Assembly (NCBI GenBank): GCA_900465915.1 | Contig: UBKJ01000004.1 | Coordinates: 80,333-144,332 of the forward strand | Direction of reading: 5' to 3' | Length of the DNA: 64,000 bases | Origin: Hyphomicrobiales bacterium | Lineage (GTDB): Bacteria; Pseudomonadota; Alphaproteobacteria; Rhizobiales; Rhizobiaceae | Shown here: positions 37,948 through 47,410 of the stretch, piece after piece | How the letters are laid out: each line of letters starts with the position of its first letter | Numbering within the stretch: the first letter of the stretch is position 1 | Position numbers and translations under genes: made by a program | The notes under the pieces: generated by a model | Seen by the model: the letters and a program-made list of their open reading frames with translations, nothing else | Told to the model about the DNA's origin: nothing | Databases searched by the model: none

Positions 37948-39387
37948 TCAAGCCGCGACGGCGGCGGCGACGCGCCCCGCCGCCAGCGCTTCGGCCTTGC
38001 CGATGGCCGCGCCCGCGACCGCGTCGCCGATGACCACCATGACCGGGCCGGAGAGGTTCTTGGCCTCCAGCGCCGGCAAATCCTTCAACGTGCCGTGGAA
38101 CAGCCGGCGGTCGGCGCGGCCGGCGTTCTCGACCACGGCCACCGCCGTATCCGCGTGCAGCCCGGCGCCGATCAGCCGCGCCGCCACGGAGGCCGCGACC
38201 GAAGCGCCCATATAGACGGCGATGGTGGCGCCCGAGACGGCGAGCTTGGCCCAGCCGGGCAGCACGTCGCCCGTCATATCGTGGCCGGTGGTGAACACCA
38301 GCGACGAGGCGACGCCGCGCAGGGTCAGCGGCAATTCCATGTCGGCGGCGGCGGCGAAAGCGGAGGTGACGCCCGGCACGACCTCGAAGCCGATATCGGC
38401 GGCGCGCAGCGCGGCCATCTCCTCGCCGGCGCGACCGAAGACCAGCGGATCGCCGGCCTTGAGCCGCACGACGCGCCTGCCCTCGCGGGCGAGCTTGACC
38501 AGAAGCCGGTTGATCTCGTCCTGGCTCTTGGAATGGCAGCCCTTGCGCTTGCCGACCGGCAGGCGCTCGGCGTCACGGCGGCCCATGGCGACGACGGCCT
38601 CGGGCACCAGCGCGTCATGGACGATGACGTCGGCCTCCATCAGCACGCGCTGGGCGCGCAAGGTGAGAAGGTCCTCCGCGCCCGGACCGGCGCCGACCAG
38701 GAAGACATGGCCGGCGGCGTCGGGCGCGCGGGCGAGAAGCGCGTCGGCGGCGCGGCGGGCCCCGGCCTCGTCGCCGGCCTCCACGGCGCGGGCGACGCGG
38801 CCGGTGAAGAAACCGCGCCAGAAATCGCGCCGCGCGACGCCCTTGGGCAGCAGGCGCTCGACCAGCGGGCGAAAGCTTTCGGCGAGATGCGCCAGATCGC
38901 CCAGCCGCGGCGAGAAGGCGGCGTCGATACGCGCCCGCACCATCTGCGCCAGCACCGGAGCCGCGCCCTCGGTGCCGATGGCGATGGCGACCGGCGCGCG
39001 ATTGACGATGGCCGGCGTGAGGAAATCGCACAGCGCCGGGCGGTCGACGACGTTGACGGGAATCTTTTGCGCCCGCGCGGCCACGGCCACGGCCGCGTCC
39101 TCGGCCTCGTCGCCGGTGGCGGCGAAGACCAGCTTCGCGCCGTCGAGATGGGCGGGACGGAAGGGCTCGGCGACATGCTCGGCGCCGGTCTCGGCGATGA
39201 AAGCGGCGAGATGCGGCTCGGGATCGGGCGCGACGATGCGCAGTCGCGCCGCCGTCTGCGCCACGAGGCGCGCCTTGTTCAGCGCCTCCTCGCCCGCGCC
39301 GACGATCGCCGCCACCTCGCCCGCGACGCGGAAAAAGGCGGGAAAATCGGCCAGAAGACGTTTTTGCACGAGCGACAATGGAGCCAT
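37948..39387 (-). CDS. cysG: siroheme synthase (uroporphyrinogen methyltransferase / dehydrogenase / ferrochelatase)
   Basis: Makes siroheme from uroporphyrinogen III; 479 residues. The N-terminal 200 residues are the NAD-dependent dehydrogenase/ferrochelatase (VAAIVGAGEEALNKAR; VNVVDRPALCDF), and the C-terminal 260 residues are the SAM-dependent methyltransferase (VFLVGAGPGAEDLLTLRAQ, MRVGKRKG-like PVGKRKGCHS, RLKAGDPLVFGRAGEE). First gene of the cluster that supplies siroheme to CysI. The 160 bases upstream include an A/T-rich motif at 39521-39544. Confidence 0.94.
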   Translation of the reverse strand: MAPLSLVQKRLLADFPAFFRVAGEVAAIVGAGEEALNKARLVAQTAARLRIVAPDPEPHLAAFIAETGAEHVAEPFRPAHLDGAKLVFAATGDEAEDAAVAVAARAQKIPVNVVDRPALCDFLTPAIVNRAPVAIAIGTEGAAPVLAQMVRARIDAAFSPRLGDLAHLAESFRPLVERLLPKGVARRDFWRGFFTGRVARAVEAGDEAGARRAADALLARAPDAAGHVFLVGAGPGAEDLLTLRAQRVLMEADVIVHDALVPEAVVAMGRRDAERLPVGKRKGCHSKSQDEINRLLVKLAREGRRVVRLKAGDPLVFGRAGEEMAALRAADIGFEVVPGVTSAFAAAADMELPLTLRGVASSLVFTTGHDMTGDVLPGWAKLAVSGATIAVYMGASVAASVAARLIGAGLHADTAVAVVENAGRADRRLFHGTLKDLPALEAKNLSGPVMVVIGDAVAGAAIGKAEALAAGRVAAAVAA

Positions 39388-39520
39388 CCTTTGAAAGACG
39401 GCGCATTATTCCGCGCGGCGCGAAAAATTTTAAGCAACGGGCTTGCGAACCCATCCGTCGCCGCGCATCATTTTTTCGCGGGAGGCAGCTTTACGGGATT
39501 TTCATTCCGGCAAGCTGTTG

Positions 39521-39544
39521 GAATATATTCGATAATTTTAATAG
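39521..39544. promoter_or_regulatory. A/T-rich motif upstream of cysG, similar to one upstream of cysD
   Basis: gaatatattcgataatttta followed by atag, 134 bases before the cysG start, contains the palindrome GAATATATTC. Its reverse complement agrees with 28167-28190 in 18 of 24 positions. It is immediately downstream of yraN, in the only gap that can hold the cysG promoter. Confidence 0.3.
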
Positions 39545-39547
39545 TAT

Positions 39548-39925
39548 TTATAGCGGCCCGGCCGTGAAGAAGGCCGGGACGTGCCGGGGCCAGCGGCGCG
39601 GCGTGACGGCCACCAGATCGAAGCGCAGCGACAGCCGGCCGCGGTCGGGCTGGCGCTGCAGCCAGAGATCGGCGGCGGCCTCGATGCGGCGCATGGCCTG
39701 CGGCGTGACGGCGAGATGCGCGGCTTCGAGCGTGGCGCGCGCCTTGACCTCGATGATCAGCACCAGATTGCCGCGCCGGGCGATGAGGTCGATCTCGCCC
39801 AGCCGCGTGCGGTAGCGCCGCGCGACGATGCGGAACCCTTTCAGCATCAGCGCCAGAGCGGCGAAGCGTTCGGCATTGTGGCCGCGAAAGAAGGCGCTGC
39901 GCTTCTTGTCGCGCAGCTCGGTCAC
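39548..39925 (-). CDS. yraN: YraN family (UPF0102) endonuclease-like protein
   Basis: 125 residues, restriction-endonuclease fold protein with the family motif [23 protein letters not shown] (residues 41-63; Glu44, Asp46, Glu59 and Lys61 in nuclease positions). Its function is not established; it may process DNA in recombination. Start ATG overlaps the rsmI stop (ATGA), the usual rsmI-yraN pairing. Confidence 0.9.
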   Translation of the reverse strand: MTELRDKKRSAFFRGHNAERFAALALMLKGFRIVARRYRTRLGEIDLIARRGNLVLIIEVKARATLEAAHLAVTPQAMRRIEAAADLWLQRQPDRGRLSLRFDLVAVTPRRWPRHVPAFFTAGPL

Positions 39926-40833
39926 GGGCGGTCCGACTTCAACTGCATGAGGCGCTGGTAGAGGACCGATTTCTGCCCGCCGGTCATGCGCGCCGCCTCG
40001 CCTGCCGCCTTGGAGGGCGGCAATTCCTGCGCCAGCGACAGAAGCAGCGCGTCGATGTCCTCGGCGCTTTGCGCAACACTTTCCTCCGCCGGCGGGCCGA
40101 CCAGCAGCACCACCTCGCCGCGGATGCGGTCCTCGCCGTCGAAGCGCTGCGCCAACTCGCCCAAAGGCGCGGTGACGATGGTCTCATAGGCCTTGGTCAG
40201 CTCGCGGCAGAGCGCGCCCTCGCGCTCCGCGCCGAAGACGGCCACCATGTCGGCCAGCGTCGCCGCGGTGCGGTTGGGGGATTCGTAGAAGACCAGCGTG
40301 GCGTCGATGGTTTTCAGGCTTTCGAGCTTCGCCTGCTTCTGCCCGTGCTTGGCAGGCAGGAAGCCGCAGAACATGAAGGCGTCCGTAGGCAGGCCCGAGG
40401 CTGCGAGCGCGGCCAGCACCGCCGACGCGCCCGGAACCGGCACGATCCTGATCCCGGCTTCGCGCGCCTCGCCCACCAGCCGGAAGCCGGGATCGGAGAC
40501 CAGCGGCGTGCCGGCGTCCGACACCAGCGCCACGCTCTTGCCCGCCAGAAGGGCGGCGATCAGCTTCGGCCCCGCCTCGGCGGCGTTGTGCTCGTGATAG
40601 CTGACCGGGCGGCGCGCCACGCCGTAGCGGTCGAGCAGCACGCGGGTGACGCGCGTATCCTCGCAGGCGACGATATCGGCCGCCGCCAGCACCTCGATGC
40701 CGCGCAGCGTCATGTCGCCGAGATTGCCGATGGGGGTGGAGACGATATAGAGCGCCGGCTCGACGGGCCGCGCGCGCTGCGTGACGCCGCCCACCACATA
40801 GTCCCGTTTCGCTTCTTCGGTCTGCTCGTTCAT
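39922..40833 (-). CDS. rsmI: 16S rRNA (cytidine-1402-2'-O)-methyltransferase
   Basis: Methylates the ribose of C1402 in 16S rRNA; 303 residues. Tetrapyrrole-methylase fold: [18 protein letters not shown] near residue 27, [28 protein letters not shown] and [20 protein letters not shown] are all present. A hairpin at 40848-40882 separates it from hemW upstream. Confidence 0.95.
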   Translation of the reverse strand: MNEQTEEAKRDYVVGGVTQRARPVEPALYIVSTPIGNLGDMTLRGIEVLAAADIVACEDTRVTRVLLDRYGVARRPVSYHEHNAAEAGPKLIAALLAGKSVALVSDAGTPLVSDPGFRLVGEAREAGIRIVPVPGASAVLAALAASGLPTDAFMFCGFLPAKHGQKQAKLESLKTIDATLVFYESPNRTAATLADMVAVFGAEREGALCRELTKAYETIVTAPLGELAQRFDGEDRIRGEVVLLVGPPAEESVAQSAEDIDALLLSLAQELPPSKAAGEAARMTGGQKSVLYQRLMQLKSDRP

Positions 40834-40847
40834 CCGCGTTCCCCTTG

Positions 40848-40882
40848 GAGCCTGTCAGGTTCATTCTGAACCTGACAGGCTC
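40848..40882. repeat. perfect 16-bp hairpin between hemW and rsmI
   Basis: gagcctgtcaggttca, loop ttc, tgaacctgacaggctc. Downstream of it lies tggattcttttgtttttgcg. It has the look of a dispersed Brucella-type intergenic repeat and may also terminate transcription from hemW; a T tract exists only on the plus strand side, so it is a better terminator for that direction. Confidence 0.55.
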
Positions 40883-40911
40883 TGGATTCTTTTGTTTTTG
40901 CGCGACATGCT

Positions 40912-42120
40912 TCAGGCGGCCAGATCGGCCACCAGCGCGTCCAGCACCAGCGCGCCGTCCGGCGTGGCGCGGATGCGGTCGCCGCCCATCGGCTCGACCA
41001 TGCCGTCGCCGACCAGCCGCGCCAGCCGCGCGCGGTCGATGTCGCGCCCGGCCAGCCGCCGGTAGCGGCCGAGATCGACGCCTTCGCGCAGGCGCAGGCC
41101 CATCATCAGGAATTCGTCGCCCTCCTGCCCGCCGTCGAGATATTCCTCCTCGTCGATCCCGTGGCAGCGCCGCTCGACCTTGTCGAGCCAGGTCTCCGGG
41201 TGCTTTTCGGTCATGGTGACGGTGCGCACGCCGTTCTCGACGAAACGGCCATGCGCGCCGGGGCCGACGCCGACATATTGCCCGTAGCGCCAGTAAACCA
41301 GATTGTGCTGGGACTCCGCGCCGGGCGCGGCGTGGTTGGAGATCTCATAGGCCGGCAGGCCCAGCGCGGCGGTCAGGCCCTGCGTCTCCTCGTAGAGCGC
41401 CGCCGCATGGTCGGGCTCCGGCGTGGTCAGCTTGCCCGCCTTCCAGAGATTGTAGAACTGCGTGCCTTCCTCGATGGTGAGCTGGTAGAGCGACAGATGG
41501 TCGGCGGCGAGGTCGACCGCCTGCTTCAATTCCGCCCGCCACGCCTCGACCGACTGGCCGGGGCGGGCGTAGATGAGGTCGAAGGACAGGCGCGGAAAGA
41601 TGTCGCGCGCCAGCCGGATCGCCGCCTTGGCCTCGTCGACCGAATGCATGCGGCCGAGCCGGCGCAGGTCGGGATCGTTCAGCGCCTGCACGCCCAGCGA
41701 GACGCGGTTGACGCCGGCGGCGCGATAGCCGCGGAAACGGTCGGCCTCGACGCTGGTCGGGTTGGCCTCCAGCGTCACCTCGATATCCGGCGCGACCGAC
41801 CAGTTTTCGGCGAGGCCATCGAGCAGCGCCGCCACGGTCTCGGGCCGCATCAGCGACGGCGTGCCGCCGCCGAGAAAAATGCTGGTGACGGTGCGCGGGC
41901 CGGTGCGGGCGCGCAAGCTCGCCATCTCGCGCCGGAACGCCGCGGCGAAGCGCGCCTGGTCCACCGGCTGGTGGCGGACATGGCTGTTGAAGTCGCAATA
42001 GGGGCATTTGGCGAGGCAGAACGGCCAGTGCAGATAGACGCCGAACGCGCTTTCCCCGTCCGCGCGCGCGACGGGCGCAAGGCCGGAAAGGGGACCAGCC
42101 GGGGAAAGGGCGGCGTTCAT
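40912..42120 (-). CDS. hemW: radical SAM heme chaperone HemW
   Basis: 402 residues, coproporphyrinogen-III-oxidase-like radical SAM protein now viewed as a heme chaperone. The 4Fe-4S cluster motif [10 protein letters not shown] (Cys-x3-Cys-x2-Cys, about residues 35-42), [18 protein letters not shown], and the HemN_C-like domain with [10 protein letters not shown] are present. Start overlaps the rdgB stop (ATGA). Part of the rph-VOC-rdgB-hemW set. Confidence 0.94.
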   Translation of the reverse strand: MNAALSPAGPLSGLAPVARADGESAFGVYLHWPFCLAKCPYCDFNSHVRHQPVDQARFAAAFRREMASLRARTGPRTVTSIFLGGGTPSLMRPETVAALLDGLAENWSVAPDIEVTLEANPTSVEADRFRGYRAAGVNRVSLGVQALNDPDLRRLGRMHSVDEAKAAIRLARDIFPRLSFDLIYARPGQSVEAWRAELKQAVDLAADHLSLYQLTIEEGTQFYNLWKAGKLTTPEPDHAAALYEETQGLTAALGLPAYEISNHAAPGAESQHNLVYWRYGQYVGVGPGAHGRFVENGVRTVTMTEKHPETWLDKVERRCHGIDEEEYLDGGQEGDEFLMMGLRLREGVDLGRYRRLAGRDIDRARLARLVGDGMVEPMGGDRIRATPDGALVLDALVADLAA

Positions 42121-42779
42121 CGCGCCGACGCCGTTTCGACGCCGAGCGCCTGTTCGGCGAACAGCTTGAAGGCGCGGGCGCGGTGCGACAAAGCCGAGGC
42201 GTCGCCGGGCTTCCAGCCGTGCTTTTCCTCGGCCGTCATCTCGCCGAAGGTCTTGGCGTGGCCGTCGGGCAAAAACACCGGATCGTAGCCGAAGCCGATG
42301 GTCCCGCGCGGCGGCCAGACTAGCGTTCCCTCGACCTCGCCGCGATAATATTGCGCCTCGCCGTCGGGCCAGGCGAGGCAGATCACCGAGACGAAGCGCG
42401 CCTTGCGCTCGTCGGGCGCGGTCGCGCCCTTTTCCTGCAGCAGGTCCTCGACCTTGCGCATCGCCATGTCGAAATCGCGGCTTCCGTCGGGTTTTTCCGC
42501 CCAGTCGGCGGTGTAGACGCCCGGCGCGCCGCCGAGCGCGTCGACGGCGAGGCCGGAATCGTCCGACAGCGCCGGCAGGCCGGTGGCCCTGGCGGCGGCG
42601 AAAGCCTTGATATAGGCGTTCTCCTCGAAGGTGGTTCCCGTCTCGTCCGGCTCGGGCAGGCCGAGCGCGGCGACGGAGGAAACCTCGAAGCCGAACGGCC
42701 CGATCAGGTCGTCGAATTCGCGCAGCTTGCCCTTGTTGTGCGAGGCGACGATCAGCCTGCCCCTGTCCAGCGTTCTCAT
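42117..42779 (-). CDS. rdgB: dITP/XTP pyrophosphatase
   Basis: Nucleotide-pool sanitising enzyme of the Ham1 family; 220 residues. Motifs: [13 protein letters not shown] near residue 10, [42 protein letters not shown] and the C-terminal LSHRARAF. The ATG at 42779 matches the family; the in-frame reading to 42956 lies over the next gene and is rejected. The gap to the VOC gene upstream is 64 bases. Confidence 0.95.
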   Translation of the reverse strand: MRTLDRGRLIVASHNKGKLREFDDLIGPFGFEVSSVAALGLPEPDETGTTFEENAYIKAFAAARATGLPALSDDSGLAVDALGGAPGVYTADWAEKPDGSRDFDMAMRKVEDLLQEKGATAPDERKARFVSVICLAWPDGEAQYYRGEVEGTLVWPPRGTIGFGYDPVFLPDGHAKTFGEMTAEEKHGWKPGDASALSHRARAFKLFAEQALGVETASAR

Positions 42780-42843
42780 GTTCGGTCCCGTTTCATCATC
42801 GCATCGCCTTGCAAAACCGACCAGAGGGCGGCCCGGCGATGAC

Positions 42844-43248
42844 TTAGTCCCATAATCCCGGTTCGGCGAATTCCAGCGAATTGCCGGAAGGGTCGCGGAA
42901 ATAAAGCGAATGCGCGCCGTTGGGCCAGTCGAACTCGGCCTCGACGGCGACGCCATGCCGTTGCAGATGCGCCCGCCAGCGGTCGATCTCAGCGCGCGAG
43001 GCGGCGAAGCAGGCGTGGCCCGGCCCGACCGTCCCGTGCGAGGGGACGGCCGGCAGCCCGGCCGGCGTCGGCTTCAGGCTCTCCTCCGCCTTGAACAGGA
43101 GCAGCACGCCCTCGCCGCAGCGGAAGAAGGCGTTGCGCTCGCCGGCCTTGCCCACCGGCTCCAGGCCCAGGACGTCGCTATAAAAGCGGACGGCCTCGGC
43201 CATGTCGCGCACATAGAGCGCGGTCTCGAGAATGCGGGCGGCGCGCAT
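42844..43248 (-). CDS. VOC (glyoxalase/bleomycin-resistance fold) family protein
   Basis: 134 residues, one vicinal-oxygen-chelate domain: [20 protein letters not shown] at the start, [18 protein letters not shown] in the middle and [15 protein letters not shown] at the end, where the His and Glu are in metal-ligand positions. The substrate is unknown. It is inserted between rph and rdgB, which are commonly adjacent in alphaproteobacteria. The ATG at 43248 is the only start giving a normal domain. Confidence 0.88.
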   Translation of the reverse strand: MRAARILETALYVRDMAEAVRFYSDVLGLEPVGKAGERNAFFRCGEGVLLLFKAEESLKPTPAGLPAVPSHGTVGPGHACFAASRAEIDRWRAHLQRHGVAVEAEFDWPNGAHSLYFRDPSGNSLEFAEPGLWD

Positions 43249-43286
43249 CGAAGCCTCCCTCGCGGGTGGAAGAAGGCCCTTTCCTA

Positions 43287-44003
43287 TCAGGCCACGGCCA
43301 GCTTTTGCAAGGAGACGAGGCGGTCGACGCCGCCGCGCGCCAGCGTCATCAGCTCGGAGAACTCCTGCTCCGAGAACGGCGCGCCCTCGGCCGTGCCCTG
43401 GATCTCGACGATGCCGCCGCGCCCGGTCATGACGAAATTGCTGTCGGTCTCGGCGACGGAATCCTCGGCGTAGTCGAGGTCGAGCACCGGCGCGCCCTCG
43501 TAGATGCCGCAGGAAATGGCGGCGACATGGTCCTTGAGCACCTTTTCGACGCGCGCCATCTGGCGCGCCTCCATCCAGCGCAGGCAGTCGTGCAGCGCCA
43601 CCCAGCCGCCGGTGATGGAGGCCGTGCGCGTGCCGCCGTCGGCCTGGATCACGTCGCAGTCGACGGTGATCTGGAACTCGCCCAGCGCCTGCAGGTCGAC
43701 CACGGCGCGCAAGGAGCGGCCGATAAGGCGCTGGATCTCCTGCGTGCGGCCGCCCTGCTTGCCGGCGGCGGCCTCGCGGCGCATGCGGTCGCCGGTGGAG
43801 CGCGGCAGCATGCCGTATTCCGCCGTCACCCAGCCCTTGCCGGAATTGCGCATCCAGCCCGGCACCTTCTCCTCCAGGCTCGCCGTGCACAGCACATGCG
43901 TGTCGCCGAATTTGACCAGGCAGGAGCCTTCGGCATGTTTGGAGACGCCGCGCTCGAAGGAGACGGCGCGCATTTCGTCGGCGGCGCGCTTGGATGGACG
44001 CAT
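43287..44003 (-). CDS. rph: ribonuclease PH
   Basis: Phosphorolytic 3'-5' exoribonuclease that trims tRNA 3' ends; 238 residues, exact family length. The start [19 protein letters not shown] is conserved, as are [14 protein letters not shown] with the RNA/phosphate-binding residues, RRE and [15 protein letters not shown]. The ATG at 44003 is preferred over an in-frame start at 44021. Confidence 0.95.
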   Translation of the reverse strand: MRPSKRAADEMRAVSFERGVSKHAEGSCLVKFGDTHVLCTASLEEKVPGWMRNSGKGWVTAEYGMLPRSTGDRMRREAAAGKQGGRTQEIQRLIGRSLRAVVDLQALGEFQITVDCDVIQADGGTRTASITGGWVALHDCLRWMEARQMARVEKVLKDHVAAISCGIYEGAPVLDLDYAEDSVAETDSNFVMTGRGGIVEIQGTAEGAPFSEQEFSELMTLARGGVDRLVSLQKLAVA

Positions 44004-44120
44004 GGATCGGGTTCCTGTCAAAAATTTCCGGTGCGGCAGTCTTTTAGGCCGGGCGGGCGCGAATGGAAAGGAATTTCGCCGTGCGGTTCTTAGAACCCTG
44101 TCGAGATCGGCGCAAAGGCT

Positions 44121-44148
44121 TTGACGCCCGCGCGGGCGTTCTTATATT
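44121..44148 (+). promoter_or_regulatory. sigma70-like promoter of hrcA
   Basis: -35 TTGACG (44121-44126), 16-bp spacer, -10 TATATT (44143-44148), ending 40 bases before the hrcA ATG. No CIRCE inverted repeat (TTAGCACTC-N9-GAGTGCTAA) is seen here, so autoregulation through CIRCE at this position is not supported. Confidence 0.6.
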
Positions 44149-44188
44149 GACGCTGAAGGATCACGATGTTCGCAGACGCAGCAAAACC

Positions 44189-45256
44189 ATGACCAAGCCG
44201 CCCGCCCATGAAGTCCTGCGCTCGCTCGACCATCGCTCGCGCGATATTTTTCGGCTGATCGTCGACAGCTATCTCAACGACGGCGAGCCGGTCGGCTCGC
44301 GCAACCTGTCGCGCCTGCTGCCGCATTCGCTTTCGCCCGCCACCATCCGCAACGTGATGAGCGACCTCGAGCATCTCGGCCTCATCTACGCCCCGCATGT
44401 CTCGGCCGGGCGGCTGCCGACGCAGATCGGCCTGCGCTTTTTCGTCGACGCCTTCCTGGAGGTGGGGGACCTGCCGCCGGAGGAGCGCAGCTCCATCGAG
44501 GCGCGGGTGGCGGCGGCGGGCGACAGCTCGATCGAGAACGTGCTGACCGAGGCGAGCCAGGTGCTTTCGGGCCTGTCGCGCGGCGCAGGCCTCGTGCTGG
44601 CCGCCAAGGCGGAAGGCGCGCTCAAGCATATCGAATTCGTGCGGCTGGAGCCGACCCGCGCGCTCGCGGTGCTGGTGATGCAGAACGGCGACGTGGAGAA
44701 CCGCGTCGTTACGCTGCCGGCCGGCGTCAGCGCCTCGCAGCTCGTCGAGGCGTCGAATTTCCTCAACGCGCATATCCACGGCCGCACGCTGTCGGAGGCG
44801 CGCTCGGAGATGCAGAAGCTGACCGAGGAGACGCGGCGCGAGCTGGACCAGCTTTCGCAGGAGCTGGTGGCCCAGGGGCTGGCGGTCTGGAGCGGCGCGG
44901 GCTCGGACCAGCCGGCGCGGCTGATCGTGCGCGGCCGCGCCAACCTGCTCGAAAACATCCACGCGCAGGAGGACATAGAGCGCCTACGCCACCTGTTCGA
45001 CGACCTGGAGACCAAGGACGGCGTGGTGCAATTGCTCGACCTCGCCGAGGCCGGCTCGGGCGTGCGCATCTTCATCGGCTCGGAGAACAAGCTCTTCTCG
45101 CTGTCGGGCTCGTCGCTGGTGGTGGCGCCTTATCGCGACGCCGAGCAGCGGGTGATCGGCGCGCTGGGCGTGATCGGGCCGACGCGCCTCAACTACGCCC
45201 GCATCGTGCCGATGGTGGACTATACGGCGCAGATCGTGTCGCGGCTGCTGCGATAA
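44189..45256 (+). CDS. hrcA: heat-inducible transcription repressor HrcA
   Basis: Repressor that binds CIRCE elements in front of groESL-type operons; 355 residues, as in Brucella. N-terminal winged helix with [20 protein letters not shown] near residue 18, [28 protein letters not shown]. The C-terminal domain has [20 protein letters not shown]. The ATG at 44189 fits the family; the longer reading to 44063 includes the promoter. It precedes grpE by 73 bases in the standard hrcA-grpE order. Confidence 0.95.
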   Translation: MTKPPAHEVLRSLDHRSRDIFRLIVDSYLNDGEPVGSRNLSRLLPHSLSPATIRNVMSDLEHLGLIYAPHVSAGRLPTQIGLRFFVDAFLEVGDLPPEERSSIEARVAAAGDSSIENVLTEASQVLSGLSRGAGLVLAAKAEGALKHIEFVRLEPTRALAVLVMQNGDVENRVVTLPAGVSASQLVEASNFLNAHIHGRTLSEARSEMQKLTEETRRELDQLSQELVAQGLAVWSGAGSDQPARLIVRGRANLLENIHAQEDIERLRHLFDDLETKDGVVQLLDLAEAGSGVRIFIGSENKLFSLSGSSLVVAPYRDAEQRVIGALGVIGPTRLNYARIVPMVDYTAQIVSRLLR

Positions 45257-45329
45257 CGAAATTAGACCTTGATTTTACACCCCCGACACTCGATATCCGC
45301 CCCAACGAAAGTCAAGACGGAAGAGAAGC

Positions 45330-46001
45330 ATGTCCGACGAAAAGAACAAACCCGAGAATCCCGATCTTGAGCAGCGCGACATCAACAATCCCCGCGACCG
45401 CGAAGCGCTGAAGCGGGCCGCCGACGATTTCCTGAAAAGCCGCAGGGCCGAGGCCCGCGCCGAGGCGCAGGAAGACGAGGCGACGGACGTCGACGAGACC
45501 GCCAACCGCATCGCCGCGCTCGAGGCCGACAACAGCGAATTGAAGGACCAGGTCCTGCGCGTGGCGGCGGAGATGGAGAACCTGCGCAGGCGCACCCAGC
45601 GCGACGTGCAGGACGCGCGCACCTACGCCGTGACCAACTTCGCCCGCGACATGCTGTCGGTGTCCGACAACCTGCGCCGCGCGCTCGACGCCATCCCGGC
45701 CGAGGCGCTCGGCGCCGACGCCAGCCTGAAGTCGCTGGCCGAAGGCGTGGAGATGACCGAACGCGCCATGCTGCAGGCGCTGGAGCGCCACGGCGTCAAG
45801 AAGCTGGAGCCGGAAGGCCAGAAATTCGACCCGAATTTCCATCAAGCCATGTACGAGGTGCCCAATCCCGACCTGCCGAACAACACGGTGGTGCAGGTGG
45901 TGCAGGACGGCTACGCCATCGGCGACCGCGTCCTGCGCCCCGCCATGGTCGGCGTCTCCAAGGGCGGCCCGAAGACGGAAGCGGGACCGGCCGAGGGCTG
46001 A
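45330..46001 (+). CDS. grpE: nucleotide exchange factor GrpE
   Basis: Co-chaperone that releases ADP from DnaK; 223 residues. An acidic disordered N-terminus, a long coiled coil (about residues 55-115; [14 protein letters not shown]) and a C-terminal beta domain with [20 protein letters not shown] and [19 protein letters not shown]. It follows hrcA and ends in a strong terminator. Confidence 0.96.
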   Translation: MSDEKNKPENPDLEQRDINNPRDREALKRAADDFLKSRRAEARAEAQEDEATDVDETANRIAALEADNSELKDQVLRVAAEMENLRRRTQRDVQDARTYAVTNFARDMLSVSDNLRRALDAIPAEALGADASLKSLAEGVEMTERAMLQALERHGVKKLEPEGQKFDPNFHQAMYEVPNPDLPNNTVVQVVQDGYAIGDRVLRPAMVGVSKGGPKTEAGPAEG

Positions 46002-46022
46002 GTCTTCGGTTGCGGATGCTTT

Positions 46023-46050
46023 AAAAGCGGCGGGTTTCCCCGCCGCTTTT
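46023..46050 (+). terminator. terminator of grpE
   Basis: aaaagcggcggg, loop tttc, cccgccgctttt: 12-bp stem followed by a T tract, 21 bases after the grpE stop. Confidence 0.85.
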
Positions 46051-46209
46051 TCGTTTTGGCGTTCGATTATCGATTAGAATAACGAAATTACAGTTCGAAT
46101 CCTTCTCCTCGACCCTCCACCGTCCTTTATATTCCGATAAATCCGCCGATCGCTCATAGCCTTATCGTCAAACTGTACAGAGCCGAATTGCGACTGAATC
46201 GCCCTTGCA

Positions 46210-46255
46210 AGGCCGCAAAGATTATGCGTATATATACGCATAATCTTTGCGGCCT
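46210..46255. repeat. perfect 46-bp palindrome directly upstream of the XRE-type gene
   Basis: The two halves, 46210-46232 and 46233-46255, are exact reverse complements without a loop. The centre is the A/T-rich TGCGTATATATACGCA. It ends 14 bases before the start codon of the regulator gene, with GGGAGA in between. It is probably an operator, but it is much longer than a usual XRE site and might be a recombination or mobility footprint. It has no T tract and is not a normal terminator. Confidence 0.85.
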
Positions 46256-46269
46256 CTCGGGAGAGTCAA

Positions 46270-47253
46270 ATGACGACCAATCGACTGAAGCATTTTCGGG
46301 TCATAAACGCCGAAACCCAGGCTCAAGCCGCCGAGGCGGCGGGCGTGACGCAACCGACGTATCAGCGCTGGGAAACTGGCAAGGCCGAGATCCCGAAAAG
46401 CCATCTTGCCAAGCTGGCGGAGCACTTTAAGACTACCGAGCTAGAGTTGCTTGGACGGCGCCCACCGAAAAAGACAGTGCTCTATGACGACGAAGCACCG
46501 CTAGACCTACAATATTACGGTGAGTGCGCGGTGCATTTCTACGGTGGCGGAGAGCCGTTGTTGCTTTCGATTTCAGAGGCGGCATATAGTCAAGCCTATA
46601 GCGAGTTGCAGAGTAATAAGCGCTTCATCGTCATCAAAGACTTGGGTAACCGTACCGTAGCGATCCGGCATAAGGCGATTTCCGAGTTTTATTTCTCAAG
46701 TGAAGCTTATGACACCTATGGGTTGGATCATCATGACTATAAACTGGGGACGCCCATCCAGATGCCCGACACTCGCGATTGGGCTATCGTCGAAGCCCTT
46801 CGGGATGAAGAAATGGACGGAGGGGACTGGACGTCAGGTTTCGCCAGAGACGATGTCGAGCGTGTTCGACGCATCATGATCACACACAAGTCGGTCTCCG
46901 AGGAAATCTTGGCCTTAGCTCACACCGTGACGATCCAGTTCTCGACCGGCGAGCGGCGGGAAATCGACTATATCGATTGTAACCTTTTCGAATGCATCGA
47001 ACCGCTGATTGATATTTACTATCCCTATAGCGGAAGCGTTGATGACGAACTGAACATGATCCGGTTACCGTATGAAGGCTATCATCGCACCGCGTTCTTC
47101 AATCCGGACGTGCTGGATTATATTTCGTTCCCGACCCACAAAATCGAAGAGGATGAAGGCGAAGGCTACGAAGACGGGCTGATGGAAGATGAAGGCGCCA
47201 AGGCGATCAAACCGCCGAAGGCCAAAAAGAAGGATGGACGAGATAAGGACTGA
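46270..47253 (+). CDS. XRE-family regulator with unrecognised C-terminal region
   Basis: 327 residues. Residues about 5-60 form an XRE-type helix-turn-helix (AQAAEAAGVTQPTYQRWETG). The remaining 265 residues match no family I know: a beta-rich stretch with KRFIVIKDLGNRTVAIRHKA followed by ISEFYFSSE, and a later similar-looking HRTAFFNPDVLDYISFPTHK, possibly two copies of one small fold. The end is acidic and then lysine-rich. Codon third positions are noticeably A/T-richer than in neighbouring genes, which with its isolation between a terminator and yicG suggests horizontal acquisition. The ATG follows GGGAGA and a 46-bp palindrome. Confidence 0.8.
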   Translation: MTTNRLKHFRVINAETQAQAAEAAGVTQPTYQRWETGKAEIPKSHLAKLAEHFKTTELELLGRRPPKKTVLYDDEAPLDLQYYGECAVHFYGGGEPLLLSISEAAYSQAYSELQSNKRFIVIKDLGNRTVAIRHKAISEFYFSSEAYDTYGLDHHDYKLGTPIQMPDTRDWAIVEALRDEEMDGGDWTSGFARDDVERVRRIMITHKSVSEEILALAHTVTIQFSTGERREIDYIDCNLFECIEPLIDIYYPYSGSVDDELNMIRLPYEGYHRTAFFNPDVLDYISFPTHKIEEDEGEGYEDGLMEDEGAKAIKPPKAKKKDGRDKD

Positions 47254-47410
47254 CGTATCTTTGCCTTCTTGCCTCAATGGCGGCAAGGAAGGAGAGATCG
47301 TCCTCTTATCGTTCGCAATTTCATCCCGCTCCTACCCGCAATTTTCCCATTGCGCTTTCGGCCGGAAGCCCGCAGAAGTCGGACGTTATCGACCATCGGG
47401 AACAAGGCGC

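Noticed and set aside
44004..44188. CIRCE element expected upstream of hrcA
   Set aside because: I found no TTAGCACTC/GAGTGCTAA dyad; only a sigma70-like promoter is visible.
46210..46255. The 46-bp palindrome as a terminator for grpE
   Set aside because: grpE already ends in a clear terminator at 46023-46050, and the palindrome has neither a loop nor a T tract.
46188..46430. An 80-codon frame reading through the 46-bp palindrome
   Set aside because: It starts at TTG, crosses the palindrome and overlaps the XRE gene in another frame, with no protein-like features.
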